64,000 nt of DNA, taken from the NCBI RefSeq assembly GCF_015706575.1, contig NW_024037059.1:31754129-31818128 (forward strand), given 5' to 3'. A program made the translations under genes and the position numbers. The notes under the pieces were generated by a model that worked only from the letters and a program-made list of their open reading frames with translations, made no database searches and was not told where the DNA came from. The DNA is from Patiria miniata. Lineage: Eukaryota > Echinodermata > Asteroidea > Valvatida > Asterinidae. Shown here in pieces: positions 32,668 to 44,000 of this stretch (its first letter is position 1; the number at the start of each line of letters is the position of its first letter).

Positions 32668-33811
32668 AGTAGGCCTAGTTTGTTTTGTTATTCGGCGAAG
32701 GCACGACGCACACGCACGCGCGGTTGCTATAATTCGTCGGATCCATAGTGCGCAACATCGCGTAGCTGCAATCGGCTCAGTGACAATGTGTCTCGGACGC
32801 TGAATTCAGGCCCAATTCAAAACACGATTCAGCAACTTTTGATTTGAAATTGAAATCCTAGAATGCTGTTTTTCTCAGAATATACAGCAGAAGCTGAGCT
32901 GAAACTTCATCAGGTAAGTTGTTCAGTACCCTTCTATAGATTTTGAGCACTTTTGTTACTTCAAACGAACAAAATGCACAAATTACAAATGATGGACTAT
33001 ATCTTTAAGGTTTTCTGTTCAAATTGTAAATCCAGAAGTCTGCTTATAATATACTGAAAACATTTGTGTATCAAGTTTTGTCAAATTGCTTCTGTCGTAT
33101 ACTGGAACAACAATGAACCACAGAAAACAGAAAAATAACCACAGAAAACCCCTAAAAGTCCGGTGACCTTTAACACTGAAAATTCTGCCTTGAATGACTT
33201 CACAGTTTTGCTCATGAGTATGGAAGTCATTAGCATAAAAACCAAAAAGGCACCAAAACGCCCTGAAAATGGCAAAATGAAGATAACAATTAATGTTATA
33301 CAACACTAAGTTACATTTCAAGGATTGCATTTTAAAAGAAGTATTCCAACACATAGGCCATTTGAGACTATAGATCATAAAGAATTATGATAATCTATGC
33401 TCCATCAGTCCCTTCCTGTCATGATATTTTGCTGTTTGGTTTACGTCACACACAACATATCTACGTTAATAAACAGTATGTTACAATTCATCTTTTTTAG
33501 GCCTATTTACACTAATTGACACTGAGTCGACAAGCTTTCAAAATGTTTCTCACTCGTACCAGCTACTGATCCATGTTTGCACCCAACCCTCTATGGACAG
33601 AGTTTGTAATTCAAATATTTGGGCGACTCGCAATGAAGACTTCCGTGTGCGCTTGACACGTGCACACGTAACATTGGTACATTTTATCATACTTGAATGG
33701 TATTTGATCTATCGATCCACAATTCTTTGCGGTGTCAGCGTTACCTTCACGAGACATGCGAGACTTTGTGGTAAGCTATCACCAGCGCCATTGGATCGCA
33801 AACTTCCTATA
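32668..33811. other. Intergenic DNA
   Basis: No gene or terminal repeats recognised. A CpG-rich patch lies at 32700-32790. Confidence 0.4.
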
Positions 33812-34547
33812 CAGGGTGTATAAAAAAGGTAATCCAAAAATACTTGGCTAACATGTAAAGTTATGTATGCACCAAAATCTCTATCATACCCCTTTTAGGC
33901 CAAACAAAAAATAATAGTCGGTCTCTGGTCAGTGCATGCGTCGATTTTAATCATGCGCGTCAATCTTTTTTTCTTAAAAAAAAATGTTCCGCAGTAGCTC
34001 TATAACAGCGCCCTCTATTGCCGCATCTCCTCAAATGTTTGTACCAAAGAGAACCAGGGAATGGGAAATTGCACCAAGGCAAATGATGGAGGGCACCAAG
34101 GCAAATTATGGAGGACACCAATTTACATGAGCACACCAAAAAGCAAAACAGTCACTCACCTTGTCTGTACAATCAAAGCTTTAAAAAAAACAAAAACAAA
34201 AACAAAAAACAAAAAAGCCGCGTCGCCGCATCAATTCCGGAACTTTGGTCTGACCAGAGACCGAGTATTTTTTTTCTGTTGGCCTTAACGCGCTGTCCAC
34301 AGCGACAGCGCATTCTTCCGACAGTTTAATTAGCCACTTATTCAGCAAACTTAAAAAAAAACCAGGGATTTGACATTTGTTTTGAAATCAGTGGTGCTCG
34401 GTCAGTCATGACTGAAGAAATGCAGATAAGATATCAGTTTCAAAGTAATGAACTAACCTGGAGCCACTTGGACAGTGGTCAAGTAGTTCATAACATTTTA
34501 CATATTAACCCATTATTTTTGGATTACCTTTCTCTTGATACACCCTG
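33812..34547. mobile_element. Outer MITE with CAGGGTGTATAAAAAAGG ends
   Basis: TA on both sides (33810-33811, 34548-34549). CAGGGTGTATAAAAAAGGTA at the left pairs with TACCTTTCTCTTGATACACC-CTG at the right; GGATTACC, ATTTTTGG and ACTTGG continue the match. Mariner-type ends. It is split by the element at 33895-34288. Confidence 0.8.
33895..34288. mobile_element. Nested TIR element, TTAGGCCAAACAAAAA ends, copy 2
   Basis: TTAGGCCAAACAAAAAATA then GTCGGTCTCTGGTCA at the left pairs with TGACCAGAGACCGAG and TCTGTTGGCCTTAA at the right. The ends match those of 23589-24706. It lies wholly inside the MITE at 33812-34547, so it inserted later. Confidence 0.75.
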
Positions 34548-34686
34548 TATAACTTGTTTGAAACTTTACTTATGAATAGTCCGCGTTTGCTAAAAAGAAT
34601 TCAAGCTAGTCTAATTAAACTTATATATTTTGCCCAAAGGTTGATAGCAATTAAACGAACGCTTCACTAAAAAAAACAACCTAAGT

Positions 34687-35566
34687 CAGGGGCGGATCCA
34701 GGATTTTTTGCAGGGGGGGGGGGTTTCACAGCAAATCAATGCTGAAATGGAGACAGGATTTTTTCTCCGGACACTTGGCCCATAATACCCACTTAATCCA
34801 GCTGGCTTTGTTTGAATTTTGTGCACGGCGGACGGGGTGTCAGAGCAGGGAGGGTTTATGGAGCCCGGGGAGGGACAGGGTGGAATTTTTTTTTTGTAAT
34901 TTGCTAATTCGTTCGCACGAATTGCTAACTCGTTCGCACGAATTACTAATTCGTTCGCACGAATTACTAACTCGTTCGCACGAATTGCTATTTCGTTCGC
35001 ACGAATTGCTATTTCGTTCGCACGAATTGCTATTTCGTTCGCACGAATTACTAACTCGTTCGCACGAATTGCTATTTCGTTCGCACGAATTGCTATTTCG
35101 TTCGCACGAATTGCTATTTCGTTCGCACGAATTGCTAATTCGTTCCCACGAATTGCTATTTCGTTCGCACGATTTCCCATTTCGTGGGAACGAATTGCTA
35201 ACTCGTGCATCCGGGAACGCGTTAGTAATTCGTGGGAACGAATTGGTAATTCGTGGGAACGAATTAGCAATTCGTGGGAACGAATCAATTCGTGGGAACG
35301 AATTAGCAATTCGTGGGAACGAAAAAGCAATTCGTGCGAACGAAAGAGCAATTCGTGCGAACGAAATAGCAATTCGTGCGCACGAATTAGCAATTCGTGC
35401 GAACGAATTAGTAATTCGTGGGAACGAATTGGCAAATTACAAAAAACAATTCCACCCTGTCCCTCCCCGGGCTTCATAAGGGTTCACTTAAGGGCTCACA
35501 TAATTTTTAATGTATCTCTAGTGGAAAAACTTGTGGTTGCCCCCCGCCCCGTTGGATCCACGCCTG
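34687..35566. mobile_element. Element with CAGGGGCGGATCCA ends carrying a 21-bp palindromic array
   Basis: CAGGGGCGGATCCAGG at the left and TGGATCCACGCCTG at the right are roughly inverted. Inside the left end a GGAGACAGGATTTT..CTCCGGACACTTGGCC block matches the 5.5 and 44.4 kb repeats. The centre (34854-35478) is described separately. No obvious target duplication. Confidence 0.45.
34854..35478. repeat. Giant inverted array of ~21-bp units
   Basis: The left arm repeats CGTTCGCACGAATTGCTA(A/T)TT about 13 times; the right arm repeats the complement, AATTAGCAATTCGTG(G/C)GAACG, about 12 times. The arms meet near 35175. Both are flanked by GCCCGGGGAGGGACAGGGTGGAATT and its complement. The unit itself is nearly palindromic (ATTCGTTCGCACGAAT). 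Long open frames of SHELLIR / ANEIAIR type on both strands are products of the repeat. Confidence 0.9.
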
Positions 35567-36608
35567 TAAATCCTTACACGACGGTTTTTTTCTTATTTAA
35601 AATCAAAATGTAAATTATATCCAGAAAGGTTTGGAATGCATCAATAGTTTGGATAGGAAATTTTATTTTCACTACACAAAAACTTAGAATATTGGAAATA
35701 TATACACAGGCATCTTAGCTCAAAGTATGTCTTTGTATGGAAGCAAATATGTACAGGCATGCACAATACTATACATAACAAGAACAGTATCTCGCGTTAT
35801 GTAACCGACGAACGATACTTTTTCACATTTAATCCGTGACTCTATCTGAGAAAAAGGAGAAAACATAATGCATAAACATAATGCAGCATTTTGCGCATTA
35901 TACGGATAAAGCAAATTTACATGAGTTTAAAATGTGCCCATTCTCATCGAAACACGGATTTAACGAATTCGATTTCTTTTCACCCGACCAATTTTTAACT
36001 TGTGTGTTTATTTTTAAAAAAAAACATTGATCTTCTTACTCTCATCAGCCTGAAAAGGGGGCATTTATACTTGTGCACACGAACAGATTCTCCCAGGACC
36101 TTGGCTTTTTAGTGTGACTATTACAATTTACAGACTCCATCTTCATATTTAGCTGATTTTACAATATATTGTAAGTTACACGGACTCGGCTATAGCAGTT
36201 TAAGGTGGTATAGCAATTAAAGGGGCACATCGTCTTGGATTGGATCGATAGCTCTAAAACGCTTTCCATATATACGAAATGCGAAAGCACTACCATTTAA
36301 TACATTACACAACTTAACCTTCAACATTGCGGTTTTCGTGTAATTATCGGGAGAAAGAAATCCGGGGTATATACAATTTGGCTCTTAAACTAGGAGCACT
36401 TGCGGAAAATGCTGTATTGCGTGATGCAGTGAGGATGAGGTTGCAAATTGATGGGCAGAAATTGACATGATTTCTCCATGTGCGACAAGGTTTTTTTTAG
36501 TTATTCTTTATGCTAATTTTCTTTCCCTGTATATCAAAACGATTTTGCAGACAAAAACGATGAGGGGGGAATACTCTCATGACATATTCACAACCCATCC
36601 CCCCTCTA
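35567..36608. other. Intergenic DNA
   Basis: No gene, RNA or terminal repeat recognised. Confidence 0.4.
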
Positions 36609-36789
36609 TTAGGGGCCATTCAGAATTTTCAGTGTTTTAAAATTTCGACTTTTTTTCCAAATTAGTTTGACCCACCCACCCACCCCTAATTTCGATTAAT
36701 AAAAAACTGAACATGTACATGTACATGCACTTGCATGTACATATACTTGAACATGAACATGTATACCCATGTACATGTGTGTGTCTAAT

Positions 36790-36999
36790 TCAGTGACGGC
36801 GTGAAGTTGTCGGTCTTCCTCTTTTGCACTGGTGACCTTCAGTTTTCGTGTGTTTTGCCAGCTGATATGCTGTTGGGAATGACAGGTTGCAGTTTTGGAA
36901 GCCACAAAGATGACCGTGGTTTTGTCGTTTTCTGGATGAGGTGGATGACATGTGACATACGAGGTTGTGCCTGTCACGCGAGGTAGCTGAGAAAAACAT
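36790..36999 (-). other. Short C2H2 zinc-finger-like open frame inside a TIR element
   Basis: The frame contains CGFQNCNLSFPTAYQLAKH and then TKTEGHQCKRGRP: C-x4-C-x12-H-x5-H followed by a basic KRGRP stretch, which fits a single C2H2 finger plus an AT-hook-like tail. It could be a remnant DNA-binding end of a transposase or of a captured host exon. There is no good start, no extended homology and no splice evidence, so I do not call it a gene. Confidence 0.3.
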
Positions 37000-37050
37000 T
37001 CACTCGTACCCCCCTCCCCCCTGTTTGCAGGGCGGGGGGGTACGAGCGAA
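36999..37050. repeat. Hairpin of fused TTCGCTCGTACC-family ends
   Basis: CACTCGTACCCCCC joins directly to GCAGGGCGGGGGGGTACGAGCG. This is only the two ends of the family at 31841 and 41019, with essentially no interior. Confidence 0.7.
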
Positions 37051-37767
37051 AGAAAAACATCAGGTTTGGGCAGACATCACATCACAGGCTGCATCCTCGT
37101 AGTCTTGGAGTCCAGTGGTTGAATAGTCCAGTTTTTATAGCGATTGGTAATCGACGCCCGAGGCATGTTATAGAGCCGATCAAGTACACATGGTACCCTG
37201 CTGCCTCTGCACGGCCTAACCGCTACAAACGCCCGGCGTCCAAGTCTACTGAAAAACCACCTCCCTCTCATGCCACAGTGGGTCTGAATCCTCCAATTTC
37301 AATATGATTTTGCACACCCCTAGGGAGTTAGGGCTATACACGTACATGACGTACATGTACAGTATATGCAGGGGACGAAGTTGCAAAAAAAACACGCATC
37401 GCGATATCGGAACGCTTGCGCGTAGTTCAGGCAAGTCAAAAGATCTATCTTTGTTTTGTTTTTGTTTTTTTCTTTTTTCCATGGAAAGTGAATTTCGATT
37501 TTCAATTATTTAGCTTGACCCACCCACCCACAATTTGGAAAAAAGATCGAAATTTTAAAACATTGAAAATTCTGAATGGCCCCTTACGCCCGTATCAGAA
37601 TAGAGCGATGTTTGGTTGAATTTGAATGAGGTCGGCCAAACGGATGGGAACATGCCCAATCACCTTTAAGTGTTATATTCCACATTCTCAATATCCGGTA
37701 TTTCTTGCGGCATGCTGACAAAGGAGGTCCCCAATGGTGTTTGCCAGCCTAGCTCCCTGCCGCACTG

Positions 37768-38012
37768 TTAGGTATCCAAGCTCTGCATGATAAAACACTT
37801 AAGTGCCAACCAGTCCTTGAAATCATCCACACCTAGAATCATCTGCAATGATTCGTCGTTGCCTTTTCTACTCAGATCACACAGTGTTTTGCCATCAATA
37901 CCTTTACTCCTGAACGTATCAACCATTTGGCGACCAACCTTCAGGTACTGCAGAAGTCGGACCATGTCACTCAGTCCGTAGGCCGATATGTTGCCATCTT
38001 TGGGCGGTACCT
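37768..38012 (-). CDS. THEMIS/GAREM-like exon 7: SAM domain and stop
   Basis: Acceptor GTTCTTTACAG, enters phase 1, stop TAA at 37770-37768. LSDMVRLLQYLKVGRQMVDT, then IDGKTLCDLS and DFKDWLALKCFIM fit a SAM fold (helix, GIDG-L turn, final long helix). GAREM proteins end with a SAM domain in the same place. Confidence 0.88.
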
Positions 38013-41000
38013 CTGTAAAGAACACCATGAAACATGATCAGTTTTTGTACAAGAAACCCCGAATAATGCTGCAATTCTCTTACTGTGCTTCGACTACTTT
38101 CAATTAAAGGCCTTATAGATCGCAGTTAAAACTTCTGCAACCAACCTGTACCTACATCCTATATACAGTTCAGAGTTAACTTTGCGCACTGGTAATTCCA
38201 CAAGGAATACAAACGCAAAGTAAAATACCCAATGAAACCGATTATGAATGGTAATTTATGGGCGATTGAATACCAACACCACGCAAACACTTGCTCCTAG
38301 ATAGTCAAACAAAATTTCCTTTTTAAAAACTTCAAAGTGTATTTCCTTAAAACAAAATTACCATGCCATAGTTTTTTTTCTTGAACATTGAATGGAAAGG
38401 GAGGAAGTCACGGGAAACGATGTAGCGAGACCCACTCGAGGCTCGTGAGAGTGTCTCCCGCTCCAGGTTCGGAATTACCACCCAACCGACCAAGTGGTCC
38501 CCCTCTAAAAGTTAAAGATGTCAGCCCCCTCACAGAAAGTGGAACCAATGATATGTCATTGGTTAAGATTAATTTCTTCATAAACGAAATCAAAATATGA
38601 AATATATGATAGTGATTTCAAACGAATAGGTGGCATTGGCAGAATATTATTTCAGATTTCGTTAATTTCAGTCTGAGTATGAGGGTGTGTTGGCATTGAT
38701 GTCCTAATTTACCAGATAGTTGCAACACGCTGCGACAGTCTATTTGGTATGACGTACCTTTTCCCCCAGGAAGCGGTGATTTGTCACCCGGTTTCTCGTA
38801 ACCATCACCGGGTCTTTCGTAGTCGTCACCATCAGAGTCCGTCTCGTATTCTGCACCTACCGTACATATAAAAAAAAGAAGTAATAATTCATACATTGTT
38901 AAACATTCCATTTTTGTTTGTCCTGAAGAATTTATCGATTCGCATGTTTTATTCTTGTTTAAACACTTTTTATCAATTTTGGGACTATGTAACCGTCTGA
39001 AAATAGGCTTTATTGTGTTGCTTTTGCGTCGCTCATTCACAAAAGATAGGCCTACGCCTAAAAATTATCGGTGTCAAACAATTCAAAATTCGACATTTAT
39101 ATAAAGTAATCAAGCAATAACCGAACGAGGTAGATTTGTTGTTTGATGAATAATGTTGTTTTGCAAAATAGCCCGAAAAAAATATTTATTTCGGAGTATA
39201 AGCCCTACTCGAAAAAAACAAAACATTGACAGTATACGGATGTCAACGGGTTTGCTTTCTGGACGCCGATTTCCACAAGTCATGCTTGAGACGAATTTCC
39301 CACAAACTATAGACTAAGCTATAATTACATGTGCTGCACCAATCATGGAATCTATTAGTGCAAATTTGAAATGGATATTAACAATAAAGCCCAATGACAT
39401 TCCGGAAGAAATTGAAGTATTTATTAATACAACTTTAAAAGCAACCGGGAAAACATTAAGCCTATTATCATTTTTAAAGGAATTTTTTTGGGTGAATGAG
39501 TCCATATAGAGTTGGAAGCAACATATTGATTGGCTGGTATAGAAACGTCCACGACACCAATGCATGCCCCGTGTACTTACTATGACAGGGCCGCGTCACG
39601 ACACCAATGCATGCCCCACGACACCAATGCATGCCCCGTGTACTTACTATGACAGGGCCGCGTCACTTCGTAGTCTGGAGTTTCATCTTGTACCCTGACA
39701 CCTTCTTTGCCAACTTCTTTATCTGTAAATAAATCAAACTGTTGGGTCAGGTCGCGGTTGACTCTATAGTAAGATGAGGATGGGGTGCCAGTGAGGTTCA
39801 CAGAACTTGCTGGGAACAAACTTGGCTTTGCGTGCCCACTTCAGTGGGACGTTAGCGCACTTGGAACGTATTTTGTTACATAAGTATAGACCATTATCAT
39901 GTTGCAGCCATTTGATTTTTTTCCCATTCAATACAGTGTAACCAAAGCGAGGCTGGAAGGAAAAATAATCTGGTTCCTTTTTGCACAAAAAAAACACATT
40001 CGCATTCAGTACTAGTGTTATTGGACACAGTAGGGAATATGACAGAAATGGTGGCAGCATGGTAAATGTCTAATACACGCCAACATCATTTTGCCTGGGA
40101 CAAATAATGAAAACCTCCTTCTGTCTTTTTCATACTGTTAATTACGTCAGAATGACGTAGCCCCCCGAGACAAAATGTATATTAAATGAAAGATATTTCC
40201 ATGCTTTATCGATTTCCCGAAAAATCCGAATTTGACCTGTTGACCAATGTTTTGCCCTACCGATCTTCTTACCCGGCGAGGTTGGGCTCAGTCTGCAGGA
40301 CCGGGAGGTCCTGGGCAAAAGGATTGTGCCGGCCATGCAATAACAACATCAAAAACACTTTCCCCGATTTTCCACATGTATACAGTGTGGATAAAAAAAA
40401 ACCCGAAACCGAGAGATTATTGCTAATTTGAACAGAAGTAGGACACAATGTGAATCAGAGGGAGATATCCTCTATATTAGGATAAGCATGCAATTTGCAA
40501 TAATATCTCGGTTTCGTTTTTTTTATCCACCCTGTATAGGCCTATTGTTGTCGACCGTCTTAATGCTGATTAGCCTAAAATTCATCCAATAGACTATTGT
40601 TACACTGAAAAACTGCCTGGGTTAATTTTACCAAAGAAAGGGTGAAAACTGTAACTATCCAAACTTCGGTTGTTCTATTACCAATTGATTGGGTTAAAAT
40701 TTCTGCTAAATTCAACCAAAACTTTGGTCATTCAAGACCAAATTTAATTTGGTCTTGTATGACTACAACTTTTGGTTGAATTTAACATAAAGTATAACCC
40801 AAACAATTGGTTATAGAACAACCCAAGTTTGGGTAGTTCCAATGTTCACCCTTTCTTTGGTAAAATTAACCCAGGCAATTTTTCAGTGTAGTATTACTTT
40901 AATTAAAAAAATGTCATGGAAAACTAGAGAAAAGTCTTAGTGTCATAATGTTACGGTCCGAAATTCAGAAAAGGTGATGTCCGGAAACTGGACACAAAAT

Positions 41001-44000
41001 TGTGCGAACCATTGCCTATTCGCTCGTACCCCGTACCCCGCCCTGCAAACAGGACGCTGGGATACTCTGATGAGCTTCACATAATCTTGTGAAGGAAGTG
41101 GCCTATGACCTATGTATAAAGCATCTGGCTGCAGCTGTTGAAGACTGCAGTCGGGCAATGTACGCAAATGCTATCCAAAAACGTCCCATAGAAATGCACA
41201 CGTTCCATACTGGATGTGATTTCTGTTTCACTGCGGACCATGTGGACAAAATTTTGAGCGTCGCATAATGCAATCCGACCGTTCGTGATTCGAAACGGAG
41301 CCTGAACAGGTGACGGGAATTGTAAATGTACAACACAGATAAGTTTTACAGAATTTCTTACATTATTACGCTTTTTTCAACGAAAAACAAACATCTCAAA
41401 ACTGGAATAAAAGAATGAGTAAGTCTTAACGGCCATTTCAAACTTTTCAGAACAATCATATGACCGTGATGACGCGCAGGTCACAGGTCACGCAAAATCC
41501 AACTAATCAGAGCGTGAATTCATCAGAGTATCCCAGCGTCCTGTTTGCAGGGCGGGGGGTACGAGCGAAATTCTGTCACACTTGAGCAAATGTCAAGCAA
41601 GGTATTCTTTAAAATCTACAAATGATGATAAATCGTACGTTTCCTAAATGAGTTATCACTGAAAAATATGTTTGTCTCAAGTCTTTTGCAGCTAGGGCGC
41701 ATTCAAAGGGTTCAAAATAAAAGCGTTCGAAAAGTGAACGTTTGCTTTCTTTTGTCAGAACAGTAGAAACTCAGATCGAACGTTAACGTATCCGAGGTTT
41801 CCATTTTGGTCGGAAAGTGGCCATCAGCTTCCCCTTTCAAAGTAGAAAGGCCGTAGACCATTTTTGCAACAACCTTTTTTTTTAGTTCTCCGGTTACCAT
41901 GCAGAAAAGCAGGTTAAGCTGTACTTTAGCGACCGAAAACTGGCCAATTGCCTTTCGAAATTACCTTGTCGTTACCCTGGCTGACGAGAAGTCGACATCT
42001 GCTTTTCTTTTGCTTGAGGAGCAGATATTCAGATCGAACGTTTACGATGTTTCTGTGTTTCTGCTGCTCGAAAAGCATGTTTAACCAAGGCTACCGAAAA
42101 GTTGCCGTCTGCTTTTCTGCTTTCGGAAAAGCAGATTGAACCTTGTGCAACCAACTGACTTTTCTACTATTCTCCTTTATCAGCTACCGGAAAAGTATAC
42201 TTTCCGGTAGACATAAAAAAGCAGAAAAACTTTACTGCCAACTCAGTAAAATCTGCTCTTCTGGTATACTATAGCATACTTGAATTGCCGAAAATCAAGG
42301 TCAATCTGAATTTCTGCTTGCAGAAAATTGTCTCCTCGCACAAGGGGAAAATAGATGTTTACTTACCGTCTGCCAGCACGGAGTGGTATAGCCTTAAATA
42401 GAAACATCGGTCTTGAACTGTCGCCATTACGTTTAAAGACCGATTTCAAAAGAGAGCAAAATTACAGCCCTATTTGCAAGGCTAATGGAGAGGACATCTG
42501 CATCTTATCTCATTTCAGAAAAGCAGAAAAGGCGATCTAACGTTTTGACAACAACCGTGTAATCCACTTTTCTGCTTTTCATACACTGGAAAAGCAGATT
42601 TTACCTCAGCTGTGGCTGTGATTTGAATTCGAATTGAGTTCGACGTTGGGGTTTAGGTTTAAATTGGTGTTGGGGTTCAGGTCGAGTTGGACTGGCGCAT
42701 AAACATTACATTACCACCTTACTTTGAGTGGGCAGCGTCACCTCGTAATCGCCAGCACGATCATCTCTGCAGTCTTCCTTTCCAACCAATTTATCTGCAA
42801 TAAATCATACAGATTGCCAGGTTAAATTCCGAGTGAGGATTTGGAGATATGCTTTGATTTGGGTTGGGTTCATCTATGAGGTTGAGGTTCGCGGTGGAGG
42901 ATTTCTTTGGAGGATTGGAGTTATGTTTGATCTGGATTGGGTTCATCTATGAGGTTGAGGTTAGCGGTGGAGGATTTCTGTGGAGGATTTGGAGTTATGT
43001 TTGATTTGGGTTGGGTTCATCTATGAGGCTGATGAGGTTAGCGGTGGAGGATTTCTGTGGAGGATTTGGAGTTATGTTTGATTTGGATTGGGTTTATTTA
43101 TGAGGTTGAGGTTCGCGGTGGAGGATTTCTGTGGAGGATTTGGAGTTATGTTTGATTTGGGTTGGGTTCATCTATGAGGTTGAGGTTCGCGGTGGAGGAT
43201 TTCTTTGGAGGATTGGAGTTATGTTTGATCTGGATTGGGTTCATCTATGAGGTTGAGGTTAGCGGTGGAGGATTTCTGTGGAGGATTTGGAGTTATGTTT
43301 GATTTGGGTTGGGTTCATCTATGAGGCTGATGAGGTTAGCGGTGGAGGATTTCTGTGGAGGATTTGGAGTTATGTTTGATTTGGATTGGGTTTATTTATG
43401 AGGTTGAGGTTCGCGGTGGAGGATTTCTGTGGAGGATTTGGAGTTATGTTTGATTTGGATTGGGTTCATCTATGAGGTTGAGGTTAGCGGTGGAGGATTT
43501 CTGTGGAGGATTTGGAGTTATGTTTGATTTGGATTGGGTTCATTTATGAGGTTGAGGTTCGCGGTGGAGGATTTCTGCTCAAGATTGAGTTTGCTTACAT
43601 TGGTTTTCTACAGGAGCCAGTGGTAATGCACGTTGCTGTGGATGACGAGATGTCGGAGACCTCGGAGGTGTTGGAGACGTTGGAGACGACGGCGCTTTGT
43701 TCCCAGGGTAGCGAAAGCTGTGTAACCTAACGCTTCAACAATGGCAATATAGAATTTAATTATATAGGTTTAAATAGCAGTGCGTGCCGTGAAAGCCTTT
43801 TTTTAAGGCCTAGAAACAGATTGGGAAAAAAACGTTTGCAGGTTTACAAACGGTGTTTATGCTTTTTCAACATCAGAGTTGGACAATATCTCCCTACTCA
43901 GGACAAAGCTTTTACTTTTGTCATTTTAAGTTGATGAACATAGGCCTACATGCACAACTTCAATATCAAAACAGCCTTGTTTTTGTTAAGAATTTATTAT

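Larger units (their letters stand above)
36609..37586. mobile_element. TIR element, AGGGGCCATTCAGAATTTTC ends
   Basis: AGGGGCCATTCAGAATTTTC, then AATTTCGA, TTTTTTCCAAATT and GACCCACCCACCC at the left match the complement at the right end (37500-37586), giving TIRs of about 80-95 bp. The interior contains a small C2H2-like frame and the TTCGCTCG-family hairpin at 36999-37050. Located just downstream of the THEMIS/GAREM-like gene. Confidence 0.75.

Noticed and set aside
34686-35479. Two long open frames on opposite strands with RSHELL / RANEIAI repeats
   Set aside because: Both are translations of the same 21-bp palindromic array; no start context, splice sites or domain support them.
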